From positions 1 through 64,000 of the forward strand of contig JAHEMR010000035.1 of assembly GCA_024643545.1 (NCBI GenBank): a stretch of DNA of 64,000 nucleotides, written 5' to 3'. The DNA comes from Crocinitomicaceae bacterium. GTDB taxonomy: Bacteria > Bacteroidota > Bacteroidia > Flavobacteriales_D > Crocinitomicaceae. Shown here piece by piece: positions 15,607 to 27,925 of this stretch (position 1 is the first letter of the stretch; every line of letters begins with the position of its first letter). The position numbers and the translations under genes were made by a program. The notes beneath the pieces are model-generated. The model was not told where the DNA came from and ran no database searches. It worked only from the letters and a program-made list of their open reading frames with translations.

Positions 15607-18168
15607 ATGGCTGAAGGAGAAAGAATTATTCAGATAAACATTGAAGATGAAATGAAATCAGCGTACATCGATTATTCGATGTCCGTTATTGTTTCACGTG
15701 CCTTACCTGATGTACGAGATGGGTTTAAACCAGTACACAGAAGGGTTTTGTATGGTATGCAAGACTTGGGTGTTTATTCGAATCGACCTTATAAAAAATC
15801 GGCGAGAATTGTCGGTGAAGTTTTAGGTAAATATCACCCACATGGTGACAGTTCCGTATATGATACAATGGTGCGCATGGCACAACCTTGGTCTTTGCGT
15901 TATCCACTAGTAGATGGACAAGGAAACTTTGGTTCTGTGGATGGTGATAGTCCTGCAGCAATGCGTTACACCGAAGCACGATTACGCAAGATTGCGGAAG
16001 AAATGCTGGGTGATTTAGAGAAAGAAACGGTAGATTTTACCGCTAACTTCGATGATAGCTTACAAGAACCAACTGTTTTACCTACAAAAATCCCTAACCT
16101 TTTAATTAATGGTGCTGCAGGTATTGCTGTCGGAATGGCAACAAACATGGCTCCACATAACCTAACAGAGGTGATTGATGGCGTTATTGCATACGTAGAT
16201 AACAAAGACATCACTGGTGAAGAGTTATTACAATTCGTAAAAGCACCCGATTTCCCTACAGGAGGAATCATTTATGGATACGAAGGTGTTCGTGATGCTT
16301 TGTTAACTGGACGTGGTCGAATCGTTATCCGTGGAAAAGCGGAAATTGAAGAGGAAAATGGACGTGAGCAAATCATCGTGACAGAAATCCCTTACCAAGT
16401 CAACAAAGCAGAGATGATCAAAAAGATCGCAGAGCTTGTAAATGATAAGAAAATTGAAGGTATATCTGATTTACGTGATGAGTCTGACCGTAACGGTATG
16501 CGTGTGGTGTTTGAAATCAAACGAGATGCAATCGCAAACGTTGTTTTAAACAAACTATACAAATTTACAGCACTTCAAACATCGTTCTCTGTCAACAACA
16601 TCTGTTTAGTAGGTGGACGTCCACGTATGATGGCGCTACGCGACCTAATTCAAGAATTCGTTGAATTCCGCCATGAAGTAGTAATTCGCCGAACGCGATT
16701 CGACTTACGTAAAGCAGAAGAACGCGCTCACATTTTAGAAGGATTAATCATTGCATCTGACAACATTGATGAAGTAATTGAAATCATTAAGACATCTTCA
16801 AGCCCAGATGCTGCCAGAGACCGTCTTTCTGAGAGATTCGGACTTTCTGAAATTCAAACACGTGCGATTGTGGACATGCGTTTGCGTCAATTAACCGGAC
16901 TTGAGCAAGATAAACTTCGTTCGGAATATGATGAATTGATGAAACTCATCACTGATTTAAAAGACATTTTAGAAAATGAAAACCGACGCATGCAAATCAT
17001 CAAAGATGAATTGAATGAAATGCGCGATAAATATGGTGACGAACGCCGATCTAGAATTGAATACTCCGCTAGCGAAATGCGCATGGAAGATTTAATTGCG
17101 GATGAGGAAGTAGTTGTGACCATTTCTCACGCTGGCTATATCAAACGTACGAACTTAGCGGAATACAAAGTTCAAAACAGAGGTGGAATGGGATCAAAAG
17201 GATCTGCAACCCGTGATCAAGATTTCTTGGAGCACTTATTCGTTGCAACTAACCACAACTACCTATTGATCTTTACCGAAAAAGGAAGGTGTTTCTGGAT
17301 GCGTGTTTATGAAATTCCGGAAGGAACGAAAACATCGAAAGGTAGAGCGATTCAAAACTTAATTAACATCCCACAAGACGATAAAGTAAAAGCATACGTT
17401 AAAGTACTTGACCTTACGGATAAAGATTACGTAGAAAACAACTTCATTGTCATGTGTACGAAACAAGGTGTTATTAAGAAAACATCTTTAGAGGCCTACT
17501 CTCGTCCACGTTCGAATGGTATCAACGCCATCGGAATCCGTGAAAACGATGAATTGTTAGAAGCAAAATTAACCAACGGAAGCAATGAAATCGTTCTTGC
17601 CACAAGTTCAGGTCGCGCCATTCGTTTCAATGAATCAACGGTTCGTCCAATGGGTAGAAATGCCTCTGGTGTGCGCGGTGTAACGTTAACAAGTGATGAC
17701 GATTACGTAATCGGAATGATTTGCGTAGAAGATATCTTCTCAACGATTTTGGTGGTTTCTGAAAAAGGGTATGGAAAACGTACCTTCTTGAATGATCCAG
17801 AAGATAAAGAACCAGTTTACCGCATCACAAACCGTGGTGGTAAAGGGGTGAAAACATTGAACATTACCGATAAAACCGGAAAATTACTTTCCATTCAGAA
17901 TGTATTCGATGAGGATGATTTAATGATCATTACGAAATCTGGTGTGACCATTCGCATGCACGTAGATACAATCCGTACAATGGGTAGAGCAGCACAAGGT
18001 GTTCGTTTAATAAACTTGAAATCTAGTGCGGCGATTGCAGCAATTGCACGTGTTCCGAGAACTGAGGATGAAGACGAAGAAATCGAATTAATCGAAGGAG
18101 CTGAAATTCCATTGACTGATGCGACAGAAGATCTTGGCACAGAAATTGAAACGAGCGACGAAGATTAA
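15607..18168 (+). CDS. gyrA: DNA gyrase subunit A
   Basis: This 853-residue subunit breaks and rejoins DNA for negative supercoiling. The catalytic Tyr is Y121 in [10 protein letters not shown]. The quinolone region reads [18 protein letters not shown] with Ser82 and Asp86, which correspond to E. coli Ser83 and Asp87, so it carries the sensitive-type residues. The C-terminal beta-pinwheel has a GyrA-box variant QNRGGMG and later blades such as [10 protein letters not shown], supporting gyrase over topoisomerase IV. The tail is very acidic. gyrB is not in the window. A TPR gene follows 27 bases downstream. Confidence 0.97.
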   Translation: MAEGERIIQINIEDEMKSAYIDYSMSVIVSRALPDVRDGFKPVHRRVLYGMQDLGVYSNRPYKKSARIVGEVLGKYHPHGDSSVYDTMVRMAQPWSLRYPLVDGQGNFGSVDGDSPAAMRYTEARLRKIAEEMLGDLEKETVDFTANFDDSLQEPTVLPTKIPNLLINGAAGIAVGMATNMAPHNLTEVIDGVIAYVDNKDITGEELLQFVKAPDFPTGGIIYGYEGVRDALLTGRGRIVIRGKAEIEEENGREQIIVTEIPYQVNKAEMIKKIAELVNDKKIEGISDLRDESDRNGMRVVFEIKRDAIANVVLNKLYKFTALQTSFSVNNICLVGGRPRMMALRDLIQEFVEFRHEVVIRRTRFDLRKAEERAHILEGLIIASDNIDEVIEIIKTSSSPDAARDRLSERFGLSEIQTRAIVDMRLRQLTGLEQDKLRSEYDELMKLITDLKDILENENRRMQIIKDELNEMRDKYGDERRSRIEYSASEMRMEDLIADEEVVVTISHAGYIKRTNLAEYKVQNRGGMGSKGSATRDQDFLEHLFVATNHNYLLIFTEKGRCFWMRVYEIPEGTKTSKGRAIQNLINIPQDDKVKAYVKVLDLTDKDYVENNFIVMCTKQGVIKKTSLEAYSRPRSNGINAIGIRENDELLEAKLTNGSNEIVLATSSGRAIRFNESTVRPMGRNASGVRGVTLTSDDDYVIGMICVEDIFSTILVVSEKGYGKRTFLNDPEDKEPVYRITNRGGKGVKTLNITDKTGKLLSIQNVFDEDDLMIITKSGVTIRMHVDTIRTMGRAAQGVRLINLKSSAAIAAIARVPRTEDEDEEIELIEGAEIPLTDATEDLGTEIETSDED

Positions 18169-18195
18169 ATTTAAGAGGTACTCAACTTAACAAAT

Positions 18196-19326
18196 ATGAA
18201 AAGAAACATCATCAAACTCTCTGCTGGAATTGCATTTTCAGCTTTGACCTTCGGTTCATTTGCACAAAAAAAGAATGTGACCGATGCCATCATGACGTAC
18301 AAAAAGTACAATCCAATGTCAAACGGCATCGAGCCATCAAAAAAAACAGTTGAAGAAGCACGCAAGTACATTGATTTGGCTGCCGTGAATCCAGAAACTG
18401 CGGAAGACTTTAAAATGCATTTATACCGCGCGGAGATTTACTATAGCCTCATCGAAGTTGCAACAATGGATGCAGCTACGAATCCAATGGATGAAGCTAA
18501 AATGAATGAGTACGAAGCGATTTCAAAAGCATCTTTCAAGAAAGTACTAGCGGACCCAAAGAAAACTTACACATCTGACGCACAAACATTTATGAGTTTT
18601 CGCTCAGACATGATGTTTAACCAAGGGATCGAAGCTTACAATAATAAAAAGTACGAGGAGTCTTTAAATGCGTTTTTGGTTTCTTATTACTTACGAACGT
18701 TTATCGGCGAAGAATACAAGGATGCTGAAATCAATGCAACGTTGAGTTTAAACAACCACGTCGATAAATTAATTGATGCGAAAGAGTTTGATAAAGCAAT
18801 CGAATCTGTAAATAGTGTTCTTGAAGTATTTCCAAAAAACATGGATGCTCTTATCTCAATGGTGAACATTTACTTACAGAAAGGCGACGTAGCAAATACG
18901 GAAATTGCGATCAATAAAGCTCTTGCGGTTGATGCAAACAACAAACAGCTTTATTACATTTTAGGTACATCGTACATCGAATTGAAGCAAAACGAAAAAG
19001 CTGCTGAAGCGTTGTCTAAAGCAATCGAAATCGACCCTGAATACAACGAAGCGTTATACCAATTAGGTGCACATTATTATAACTGGGCGGCTGAAACACG
19101 CACAGCTGCAATGAATTTGGATATGAAAGATCCGAAAGTAAAAGACCTAGAGAAAAGAGCAAATGAATTGTTTACATTGGCTTTGATCCCATTGGAAAAG
19201 TACATTGAAAAAAATCCAAATGAAAAATCAATCTTGGATATTTTGTATAAAACAAACACGAAACTTGGTCGCATCGAAAAAGGTCAAGAATATAAAAAGC
19301 GACTAGAAGCATTGAAACAACAATAA
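18196..19326 (+). CDS. Exported tetratricopeptide-repeat protein
   Basis: This 376-residue protein has a signal peptide (MKRNIIKLSAGIAFSALT, cleaved after about SFA). TPR-like helical pairs begin near residue 125 (FNQGIEAYNNKKYEESLNAF), and the clearest units are at about 230-310, with AVDANNKQLYYILGTSYIEL followed by AAEALSKAIEIDPEYNEALY. It should mediate protein-protein contacts in the periplasm. It sits 27 bases after gyrA, likely read through from it, and is closed by the hairpin at 19352-19376. No link to gyrase function is known to me; linkage to gyrA is probably just operon neighbourhood. Confidence 0.85.
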   Translation: MKRNIIKLSAGIAFSALTFGSFAQKKNVTDAIMTYKKYNPMSNGIEPSKKTVEEARKYIDLAAVNPETAEDFKMHLYRAEIYYSLIEVATMDAATNPMDEAKMNEYEAISKASFKKVLADPKKTYTSDAQTFMSFRSDMMFNQGIEAYNNKKYEESLNAFLVSYYLRTFIGEEYKDAEINATLSLNNHVDKLIDAKEFDKAIESVNSVLEVFPKNMDALISMVNIYLQKGDVANTEIAINKALAVDANNKQLYYILGTSYIELKQNEKAAEALSKAIEIDPEYNEALYQLGAHYYNWAAETRTAAMNLDMKDPKVKDLEKRANELFTLALIPLEKYIEKNPNEKSILDILYKTNTKLGRIEKGQEYKKRLEALKQQ

Positions 19327-19351
19327 ATATTTTGTAATAAATAAAAGGAGG

Positions 19352-19376
19352 CTGCCCGATTTCGGGCAGTTTTTTT
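19352..19376 (+). terminator. Rho-independent terminator after the TPR gene, abutting the next start codon
   Basis: CTGCCCG (19352-19358), loop ATTT and CGGGCAG (19363-19369) are followed by seven T (19370-19376). The ATG of the FAD gene begins at 19377, so the T-tract touches the start codon. AAGGAGG, a perfect Shine-Dalgarno-like string, lies just upstream of the hairpin at 19345-19351. Confidence 0.75.
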
Positions 19377-20669
19377 ATGCCTAAAAAAATCGCAGTTATC
19401 GGTGGTGGATTCTCAGGAACCATGGTAATCCGTCATTTGGTTGACCTCGGATTCACCGGGACAATCGATCGCTTTTTTCGAGGTGAATCTCAAACAACGG
19501 GACCAGCCTACCAAGAATCTTCGTCCTCACTCCTACTCAATGTTCGCAATAAAAACATGAGTGCTTTTCCGGATGACCCAGCTCATTTCCTGCGCTTCCT
19601 TCAAACCGCATACCCAGAACACTCACTGCCCAATGAATTTGTTCCACGATCCATCTATGGAACTTATTTGACACAAATCTGGCATGAAACACTAAGGCTT
19701 GCCCAAGAGGCACCTATTCAGCTAAATCTATTCCATGAATCGCAGCCAGATTACGAGCAATACGACGCCATCGTTTTAGCAACAGGAAATGAACTTCCTC
19801 GGATTCCGAATGGACTTTCTAAACCTGTTCGTTCATCTACGTTGTACCAAGGAAATCCGTGGAAGATTGACTTCAGCCATATTGATCAGGAACTTCCTAT
19901 CTTCATCTTAGGAAATGGACTTACCATGGTCGATACCGTTTTAAGCCTCAGACATGCCGGATTCCATCAGAAAATTGTCGCCTTATCTACACATGGATTC
20001 AACATGCTTGCGCATCCTGAAAACGAAGAACTGATTAATGCAGGAGAACAACCTTCCAACACAGACCTCGCTTCCTTGATTCGTTTTTTCAATTTTCACA
20101 GAAAACGACGCTCCAACAATCAATTCCTATTATTTGTTGACTCTTTTCGACCACAATTTTCTTCATGGTGGCAAGGTTTCACCCTAAAAGAAAAACAAAC
20201 ATTTCTAAACCGGTTTCGCCATATTTGGGGGACAATTCGCCACCGAATCCCCGGACAAATTGCACGAATCATCAATGAAGAACAAGAAAAAGGAAGACTT
20301 AACGTTTGTGCGGGTAAACTTGCGTCTGTTGATCTATCGAGCCAAGGGCTAACAATCCACTTTTTTTCTGGAGGACAACAGGTTCAAAACAATTTCGCCT
20401 GCCTCATCAATTGCACAGGTCCAGAGACCGCAATTACTCGAATGACCAATCCTGTTATCACGAATCTGTATAAAAACGGATGGATTTATCCTGATAAGAT
20501 CAATCAAGGAATTGACATCGATGCAGAAACGCACACTGTTGTAGGAAATGCACCAATGAAAATCTTTGCCATCGGAAATCTATGCAAAGGAACTAAATGG
20601 GAAAGTACCGCAATAGGTGAACTTCGAAGCCAAGCAAAATTGATTGCAAAAGGCATTTTAGACGCTTAA
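19377..20669 (+). CDS. FAD/NAD(P)-binding protein (FAD-NAD(P)-binding family)
   Basis: This 430-residue protein opens directly with the dinucleotide fold KKIAVIGGGFSGTM, which supports the chosen ATG. Further family motifs are VLATGNELPRIPN and FILGNGLTMVDTVLSL, a second dinucleotide motif, and the end FAIGNLCKGTKWESTA. These fit the hydroxyacylglutathione-like/HpaO FAD-binding group known in bacteria as uncharacterised oxidoreductases. The substrate is unknown. The gene follows a terminator hairpin without gap, so its transcription must come from read-through or from a promoter inside the TPR gene, or be controlled by the hairpin. Confidence 0.82.
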   Translation: MPKKIAVIGGGFSGTMVIRHLVDLGFTGTIDRFFRGESQTTGPAYQESSSSLLLNVRNKNMSAFPDDPAHFLRFLQTAYPEHSLPNEFVPRSIYGTYLTQIWHETLRLAQEAPIQLNLFHESQPDYEQYDAIVLATGNELPRIPNGLSKPVRSSTLYQGNPWKIDFSHIDQELPIFILGNGLTMVDTVLSLRHAGFHQKIVALSTHGFNMLAHPENEELINAGEQPSNTDLASLIRFFNFHRKRRSNNQFLLFVDSFRPQFSSWWQGFTLKEKQTFLNRFRHIWGTIRHRIPGQIARIINEEQEKGRLNVCAGKLASVDLSSQGLTIHFFSGGQQVQNNFACLINCTGPETAITRMTNPVITNLYKNGWIYPDKINQGIDIDAETHTVVGNAPMKIFAIGNLCKGTKWESTAIGELRSQAKLIAKGILDA

Positions 20670-20686
20670 TAATGGATTTATTTTCT

Positions 20687-20694
20687 TACATTTG
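20687..20694 (+). promoter_or_regulatory. -7 promoter box before the BatA/VWA gene
   Basis: TACATTTG matches TAnnTTTG only 4 bases upstream of the ATG at 20699. If used, the mRNA would be leaderless or nearly so. No clear -33 TTG. Confidence 0.35.
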
Positions 20695-20698
20695 ACTC

Positions 20699-22732
20699 AT
20701 GGAATTTATACATCCAGAACGCCTTTGGCTTCTTACTTTATTGCTGATTCCAATCATCATTCACCTTTTTCATTTTCGACGACAAAAGGTACTTTACTTT
20801 TCTTCACTGAAATTTATTCGTTTCATTGAACAAGAAAACAAATCCACACAAAAATTACGTCACTTATTGGTCTTAATAAGCCGGTGTTTAGCATTGATTT
20901 TCATCGTTCTAGCTTTTTCTTTACCTGTTATTCCTTTGAGTCAAAATGAAAACAGTGGCGGAAAAAATGTTTTAGCCATCTACGTAGACAACTCCTTTTC
21001 GATGACTTCCATCGGTGAAGAAGGAGAGCTCTTGTCCGAAGCACGTGAAATGGCAAAACGTATGTTAGACAAAACTCCATTGGAAACGCGCATTTTATTA
21101 TTCACGAATAAAATGGATGGAATCGAACAGCGCTTGTTAACAAAAATGGAAGCCCTTTCGTACCTCGATAAAATCGAACCAACATCGATTCGCCGGAATT
21201 TAGACGATGTGATTTCATGGCAAAAGTCTTTCTTAGACAAAGAAAATGCCGAAGTAGAACGCATTAAAACACGTCAAATCGTACTCCTATCTGACTTTCA
21301 AAAGAGTACTTTTCAAACAACGAATTTAAAAGAAGACAAAGAATCGAATTACTACGCATTTCAGTTGGTTCCGCAAGATCCAGGAAATCTATTCATCGAT
21401 TCAGTGTGGTTTGCCACACCTGTTCACAAAGCGGGTGAACCCAATGAACTATTTGTACGACTCAAAAACGACTCTAAATCAGAACGTGTCAACCTAGAAT
21501 TAACCGCGAAAATTGGTACACAAAACAGAGCCATGTTTTTGGATGTTGCCCCAAATGAACAACGCACGACCAGTTTTCCATTCACAGAAAAAGGAACAGG
21601 CTTTAAAACCGGAAGTGTTAGTATTAGCGACAAGCAACTTTATTGGGACGATGATTTCTACTTCGCTTATGAGGTAGCAAAAAGTGCGGAAGTATTGATC
21701 TTAAACAGCGAAAATGCCAATCCAAAAGTAGCGCAAGTATTTTCAGTTGAACCCTTTTATCATACATCGTCCATCTCAAGTAACAATTACACCAAGGACT
21801 TGCTTAAACAAAGCAACCTAGTTATCCTGAATGGACTAAATGAAATCCCTTCAGGATTAAGTACCGACTTAAAAGAATTCCATGAAAAAGGAGGGACAGT
21901 TTTCGTAATTCCAGGAAATCAAATCAACCGAAACGACTATTCAGACTTACTTTCCGGATTAGAATTACCAACATTGGGAGATGTTATGTCTGAAGGACTA
22001 AAATTGGATGACATTCGGTACAAAGATCCATTTTTCATTGGGGTTTTTGAGAAAGAAAACCAGGCATTGAACTTACCCAATGTTCGAAAAGCATACCGTG
22101 TAAATTCATCTAGTGGATTTCAACTTTTAAACTTCCGAAGTGATGCACCGCTCTTCTTACGCTCAGGAACGAAATCATTCCTTTTAACGACCGCATTACA
22201 AGATGATTTTGGAAATTTCACATCAAACGCTTTGTTTCCAACCATTTTACTGAGAGCCGGAGAATTTTCTTCCCAAAACTTCCCGCTTTTCGCGACCATT
22301 GGCGTTGACGCAAACATCCCAATTCAACAAGAAGTAAGTAGCGAACAACCATTGAAACTGGTAAATGGTAAAAACTCGTTTATTCCAAGCACGCGAAAAT
22401 CCGCCGGACAAACAAAAATCTCTATTGCAGGAATGGAAGCGATTGAGCGACTTAAAGCTGGAACATATTACATTCAAAATGAAGATACACTGGGTCTCTT
22501 GGCTGTAAATTACGATCGAAAAGAATCCATAATGAAACAACAAACTTCCGATGAAATCGTGAATGGATTGGAAGAAAAAGGAATCAAAAACATTAAATTT
22601 AACGCCGTGAAAGACGGACAAAGTCTCGCTCAAATACAAATTGATAAACCAATTGAATATTGGCGCATCTTTTTGATTTTAGGACTTCTGTTTGTTTTAA
22701 CGGAAATGACATTAATTAAATTTTGGAAATGA
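20699..22732 (+). CDS. BatA-type membrane protein with VWA domain
   Basis: This 677-residue protein starts with the aerotolerance BatA N-terminal pattern, two membrane spans at about 5-25 and 55-78 around [17 protein letters not shown] von Willebrand A domain follows with the MIDAS-like DNSFSMTS (about 100). A large periplasmic part extends to a last membrane span near the C-terminus ([17 protein letters not shown]). BatA-like proteins with this arrangement are common in Bacteroidota and are thought to help envelope assembly or stress resistance, which is inferred. The last four bases overlap the next ATG (ATGA at 22729-22732), so the degenerate dihydroorotase is translationally coupled. Confidence 0.85.
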   Translation: MEFIHPERLWLLTLLLIPIIIHLFHFRRQKVLYFSSLKFIRFIEQENKSTQKLRHLLVLISRCLALIFIVLAFSLPVIPLSQNENSGGKNVLAIYVDNSFSMTSIGEEGELLSEAREMAKRMLDKTPLETRILLFTNKMDGIEQRLLTKMEALSYLDKIEPTSIRRNLDDVISWQKSFLDKENAEVERIKTRQIVLLSDFQKSTFQTTNLKEDKESNYYAFQLVPQDPGNLFIDSVWFATPVHKAGEPNELFVRLKNDSKSERVNLELTAKIGTQNRAMFLDVAPNEQRTTSFPFTEKGTGFKTGSVSISDKQLYWDDDFYFAYEVAKSAEVLILNSENANPKVAQVFSVEPFYHTSSISSNNYTKDLLKQSNLVILNGLNEIPSGLSTDLKEFHEKGGTVFVIPGNQINRNDYSDLLSGLELPTLGDVMSEGLKLDDIRYKDPFFIGVFEKENQALNLPNVRKAYRVNSSSGFQLLNFRSDAPLFLRSGTKSFLLTTALQDDFGNFTSNALFPTILLRAGEFSSQNFPLFATIGVDANIPIQQEVSSEQPLKLVNGKNSFIPSTRKSAGQTKISIAGMEAIERLKAGTYYIQNEDTLGLLAVNYDRKESIMKQQTSDEIVNGLEEKGIKNIKFNAVKDGQSLAQIQIDKPIEYWRIFLILGLLFVLTEMTLIKFWK

Positions 22733-23985
22733 AAATCCTGATTAAAAACGCAAAAATCATTGATCAAACTTCTTCCCATTCAGGAAAAAGAATGGACATT
22801 CTTGTTGTCGATGGTCAACTATCGAAAATTGACACCAAAATTGAAGATGCAGATGCGATTCGAATTGAATCGACGGATGTACATGTTTCCATGGGATGGG
22901 TTGATTTAAAAGCAGATTTTTGTGATCCTGGAATGGAACACAAAGAAACAATTCAAAGTGGACTCGACGCGGCTTCAATGGGTGGTTACACGCATGTGCA
23001 CGTCGTGCCAGGAACACAACCTTGTATCGATGGCAAAACACAAATTGCTTATTTGTACCAAAAGGCAGAAGGACACAGCACAAATATCCATTCGCTTGGA
23101 GCATTAACCAAAGGATTAAAAGGTGAAGAGTTAGCCGAACTTTACGACATGTATCAGATTGGCGCAAAACTATTCACAGACGATACTCACAGCATTTCCG
23201 CAGGCATCATGTACCGCGCATTGTTGTACACTCAAAATTTTGGTGGAAAAGTCTTGGCATTTAGCCGAAATGAATCCCTAGCAGGAAAAGGACTTGTAAA
23301 CGAAGGGGAAGCATCCACACGAACAGGATTGAAAGCGGATGCGAGCATCGCAGAAGTCATTGAAATCGAACGAAACTTGCGTTTATTGGAATACACCGAT
23401 GGCACACTTCACCTAAGTGGACTATCCACCGCAGAAAGTGTTCGATTGGTAAAAGAAGCAAAAATGCGTGGTTTAAAAGTAACTGCTGATGTGCACGTCA
23501 TGAATTTATGTTTCACGGAACAAGCCATGTTGGACTTCGATTCACACATGAAAGTACTACCCGTTTTACGCAAAGAATCTGACCGTTTGGCATTGTGGGC
23601 AGGATTAAACGATGGAACCATTGATACCATTGTGAGTGATCACCGTCCTGCGGATACCGAAGAAAAAGAACTTGAATTTGACCTTGCGAATTTCGGCGCA
23701 CCACAACTTGAAACATGTTTTGCCGCATTGAATTCCATGAAAGAAGCAGATATGTTAACCTTAATCACAGCGATTAGTCAACGAAGCAGAGAAATTGCTG
23801 GAATACAACCAAGTAGTATCGAAGAAGGCAACCAAGCAGACATCAGTATATTTGATCCTAGTTTGGCCTTTGAATGGTCAAACGAATCCAAACACCACCG
23901 ATTCAGTCCATTTAAAAATCAAGCGTTAAAAGGAAAAGTACTGGGAATTATTAATGGCGCTAAAGCAAGCCTTCAAATCGCATAA
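22729..23985 (+). CDS. Dihydroorotase-like protein lacking metal ligands (PyrC'-like pseudoenzyme)
   Basis: This 418-residue amidohydrolase-fold protein is homologous to dihydroorotase (it opens [10 protein letters not shown] and has the [16 protein letters not shown] and [11 protein letters not shown] segments). Active enzymes have HxH in DxHVHxRxPG; here the place reads [11 protein letters not shown], so both His are gone, and the later HAED-type segment reads FSRNES. It therefore looks catalytically inactive, like the PyrC' subunits that support aspartate transcarbamoylase in some bacteria. ATG 22729 is chosen over a TTG six bases earlier because of the ATGA overlap. The 3' end overlaps the next gene by 32 bases. 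Confidence 0.8.
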   Translation: MKILIKNAKIIDQTSSHSGKRMDILVVDGQLSKIDTKIEDADAIRIESTDVHVSMGWVDLKADFCDPGMEHKETIQSGLDAASMGGYTHVHVVPGTQPCIDGKTQIAYLYQKAEGHSTNIHSLGALTKGLKGEELAELYDMYQIGAKLFTDDTHSISAGIMYRALLYTQNFGGKVLAFSRNESLAGKGLVNEGEASTRTGLKADASIAEVIEIERNLRLLEYTDGTLHLSGLSTAESVRLVKEAKMRGLKVTADVHVMNLCFTEQAMLDFDSHMKVLPVLRKESDRLALWAGLNDGTIDTIVSDHRPADTEEKELEFDLANFGAPQLETCFAALNSMKEADMLTLITAISQRSREIAGIQPSSIEEGNQADISIFDPSLAFEWSNESKHHRFSPFKNQALKGKVLGIINGAKASLQIA

Positions 23986-24544
23986 GGTGTCGAAGAAGTC
24001 GTTTATAAATCAGTTTTTCAAAGAAAACAAAATGGTCGGATCATTGATTCCGAGCTCGCGTTTCCTGGCGAAAAAAATGTTGAAAAACATTCCTTTTGAC
24101 AAGGCGAAAGTCATCGTTGAACTTGGACCTGGAACGGGTATTTTCACAGAAAAGATCATGAAACGATTAAATCCAGACACGCATTTGGTTGTCATTGAAT
24201 TAAACGATGTTTTCTACAAAAACTTGAAAGAAAAAACAAAGCAAGAAAATTGCCACATTGTACACGGTTCCGCGAATGATTTGGAGAAAATACTTTCAGA
24301 CCTCGGATTAGGAAAGGCTGATTGCGTAGTTTCTTCCCTCCCTCTCTCAAATTTCCCGAAAGAATTAAGGGTGAGTATCATGCAAGCCGTTCTTCACTGT
24401 TTAAACCCTACCGGAACATTTATTCAGTTCCAATATACACTGCAGTCAAAAAAACACTTCAAAAGTTTATTTAATCAGGTGTCAATCGATTATGCAGCAT
24501 TTAACTTTCCACCCGCCTTCGTTTATTGCTGTTCGAATAGCTGA
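23954..24544 (+). CDS. SAM-dependent methyltransferase, KsgA/phospholipid N-methyltransferase-like
   Basis: This 196-residue Rossmann methyltransferase has SAM motif [16 protein letters not shown] (about 53-67), motif II VVIELND (acidic ribose contact) and motif [13 protein letters not shown]. The spacing and the SLPLSN motif resemble the PmtA/COG3963 group of phospholipid methyltransferases related to the rRNA dimethylases. The lipid-versus-RNA substrate is not decided by the sequence. It overlaps the previous gene by 32 bases and ends 34 bases before the ABC-F gene. No membrane span or signal is seen. Confidence 0.75.
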   Translation: MALKQAFKSHKVSKKSFINQFFKENKMVGSLIPSSRFLAKKMLKNIPFDKAKVIVELGPGTGIFTEKIMKRLNPDTHLVVIELNDVFYKNLKEKTKQENCHIVHGSANDLEKILSDLGLGKADCVVSSLPLSNFPKELRVSIMQAVLHCLNPTGTFIQFQYTLQSKKHFKSLFNQVSIDYAAFNFPPAFVYCCSNS

Positions 24545-24548
24545 TTTC

Positions 24549-24570
24549 TTTTGCGTATCTTTGCGCAAAA
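24549..24570 (+). promoter_or_regulatory. Promoter of the ABC-F gene inside a perfect inverted repeat
   Basis: TATCTTTG (24556-24563) matches the -7 box exactly. It is flanked by TTTTGCG (24549-24555) and its reverse complement CGCAAAA (24564-24570), so the box is precisely the spacer of a 7-8-7 inverted repeat. The ATG is 9 bases downstream, giving a very short leader. Confidence 0.5.
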
Positions 24571-24575
24571 TTTGA

Positions 24576-26200
<1,625 letters not shown>

Positions 26201-26201
<1 letters not shown>

Positions 26202-27925
26202 TGTCTACTCCGATTCAATACCGCATTTCCTGTTTGAACGCACAACAGCGTTACATTCAATTTTCGGCAATGTTTCCATGTCCAGAGGATCACATAAGTT
26301 TACATTTGGCGTCTTGGCGACCTGGAAGGTATGAATTAGGGAACTTCGCGAAAAACATCAAAGGATTTCGTGTCTTTGATGATCAAAACAAAGTTCTTTC
26401 TTTTGAGAAATCGAACAAGGATTCTTGGCAAATTCAAACCACACACACACAATTTATCCGTGTGGAATATGCATACTATGCAAGTGAATTAAATGCTGGA
26501 TCCACATTTTTGGATGACCAACAGCTCTATGTCAACCCAGTGAATTGTTTTCTTTTCACAGACGAAACGAATAGCTACGAGCTTCAATTGGACATTCCAT
26601 CCAATTGGGAAATTGCCTCTGCATTGCAGTTTGAATCAAACAAATGTCGTGTTGAGCACTTCGATAAACTAGCTGATAGTCCATTCATCTGTTCTGCAAA
26701 ACTTCAAAAAGAAACGTATGAGGTGAATGGGTACCATTTTCACATTTGGTTTAACAATCAAAAGTTCATCCAATGGGAAAAAGTACTTCTTGATTTCGAG
26801 AAATTTACGCGCGCGCAAATCGAAGATTTCACTGAATTTCCAGTAAAGGAATTTCATTTCTTGATTCAAACCCTACCCTACGCAGCATACCACGGTGTAG
26901 AACACTTGGAGAGTACCGTTATTACACTTGGACCCAACTACGATGTTTTTGGTTCCTTATACAAAGAATTACTTGGCGTTTCATCGCATGAACTTTACCA
27001 TGTTTGGAATGTAAAAAGTATTCGTCCGGCTGAAATGCTACCCTATAATTTCAAGGAAGAAAATTACTCTGTTTCTGGATTTGTTTACGAAGGAATTACA
27101 ACCTATCTCGGTGATTTATACTTGTTGCGCAGCGGCGTTTTTAGCTTGGAACAATACCTAGTAGAATTATCTAAACAACTACAAAAGCACTTTGATAATC
27201 CAGCTCGTTTTAACTATTCGGTTGGCGAATCCTCTTTTGACACCTGGCTAGATGGTTACACTCCAGGAGCTCCAGGAAGAAAGGTTTCTATTTACACAGA
27301 AGGATGTTTACTTGCTTTTGTCACGGACATGAAAATCCGTGAGGCAACGAAAGATAAGTATGGCATCCAAGAAGTGATGAAACAACTCTATTTTAATTTC
27401 GCTGAAAAAGGAATTGGTTATACTTGGCAGGATTACCAACAAACACTTGAAAACGTCAGTGGCATCTCCTTCAAAGACTTTTTCGAACGTTTCGTGTTTG
27501 GAAAAGAACCGTATGAATCCATTTTAGTTGAAGCATGCACCTATTTTGGATTGGAAATCAATCAAGTCCCTTCATCTAGTTATGCGGAAGCAAGGTTGGG
27601 AATTAAAGCGCTACCAAAAGGACCAGATGCACAAATTATTTCCATTTACCCTGGATCCCCAGCGGACATTGGTGGACTTTCGCTGAACGATGAAATCATC
27701 GCTGTAGATAGCATGCGCTTGCAAGGTAATTTAGATCAATGGTTGACATACGAAGAAGAAGGAATGAAAACCGTTTTGGTCAATCGAGGTGGACGACTTC
27801 TCGAGAAATCATTACCGGAAGTTAATCGTTTCTTTTACCAAATACACTCGGTAAAGAAACTAGACTCATTGGATAAGCACCAACGAAAAGCCTTGAAATA
27901 TTGGGCTAATTTATCATTCGACTAG
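26201..27925 (+). CDS. M61-family metallopeptidase with PDZ domain
   Basis: This 574-residue glycyl-aminopeptidase-like enzyme has the zinc motif HELYH at H263-E264-H267 followed by VWNVKSIRP. E297 in VSGFVYEGITTY is the probable third zinc ligand. The PDZ domain covers about 470-550 (AQIISIYPGSPADIGGLSLNDEI). The N-terminal sandwich domain has the M61 pattern LHLASWRPGRYELGNFAKN. No signal peptide is apparent, so cytoplasmic action is likely. Its ATG overlaps the ABC-F stop, so the two are coupled. The last 12 bases overlap the convergent helicase gene. Confidence 0.9.

Noticed and set aside
15607..18168. Topoisomerase IV subunit A (ParC) instead of GyrA
   Set aside because: The C-terminal domain has a GyrA-box variant (QNRGGMG) and full-length pinwheel blades, which favour gyrase.
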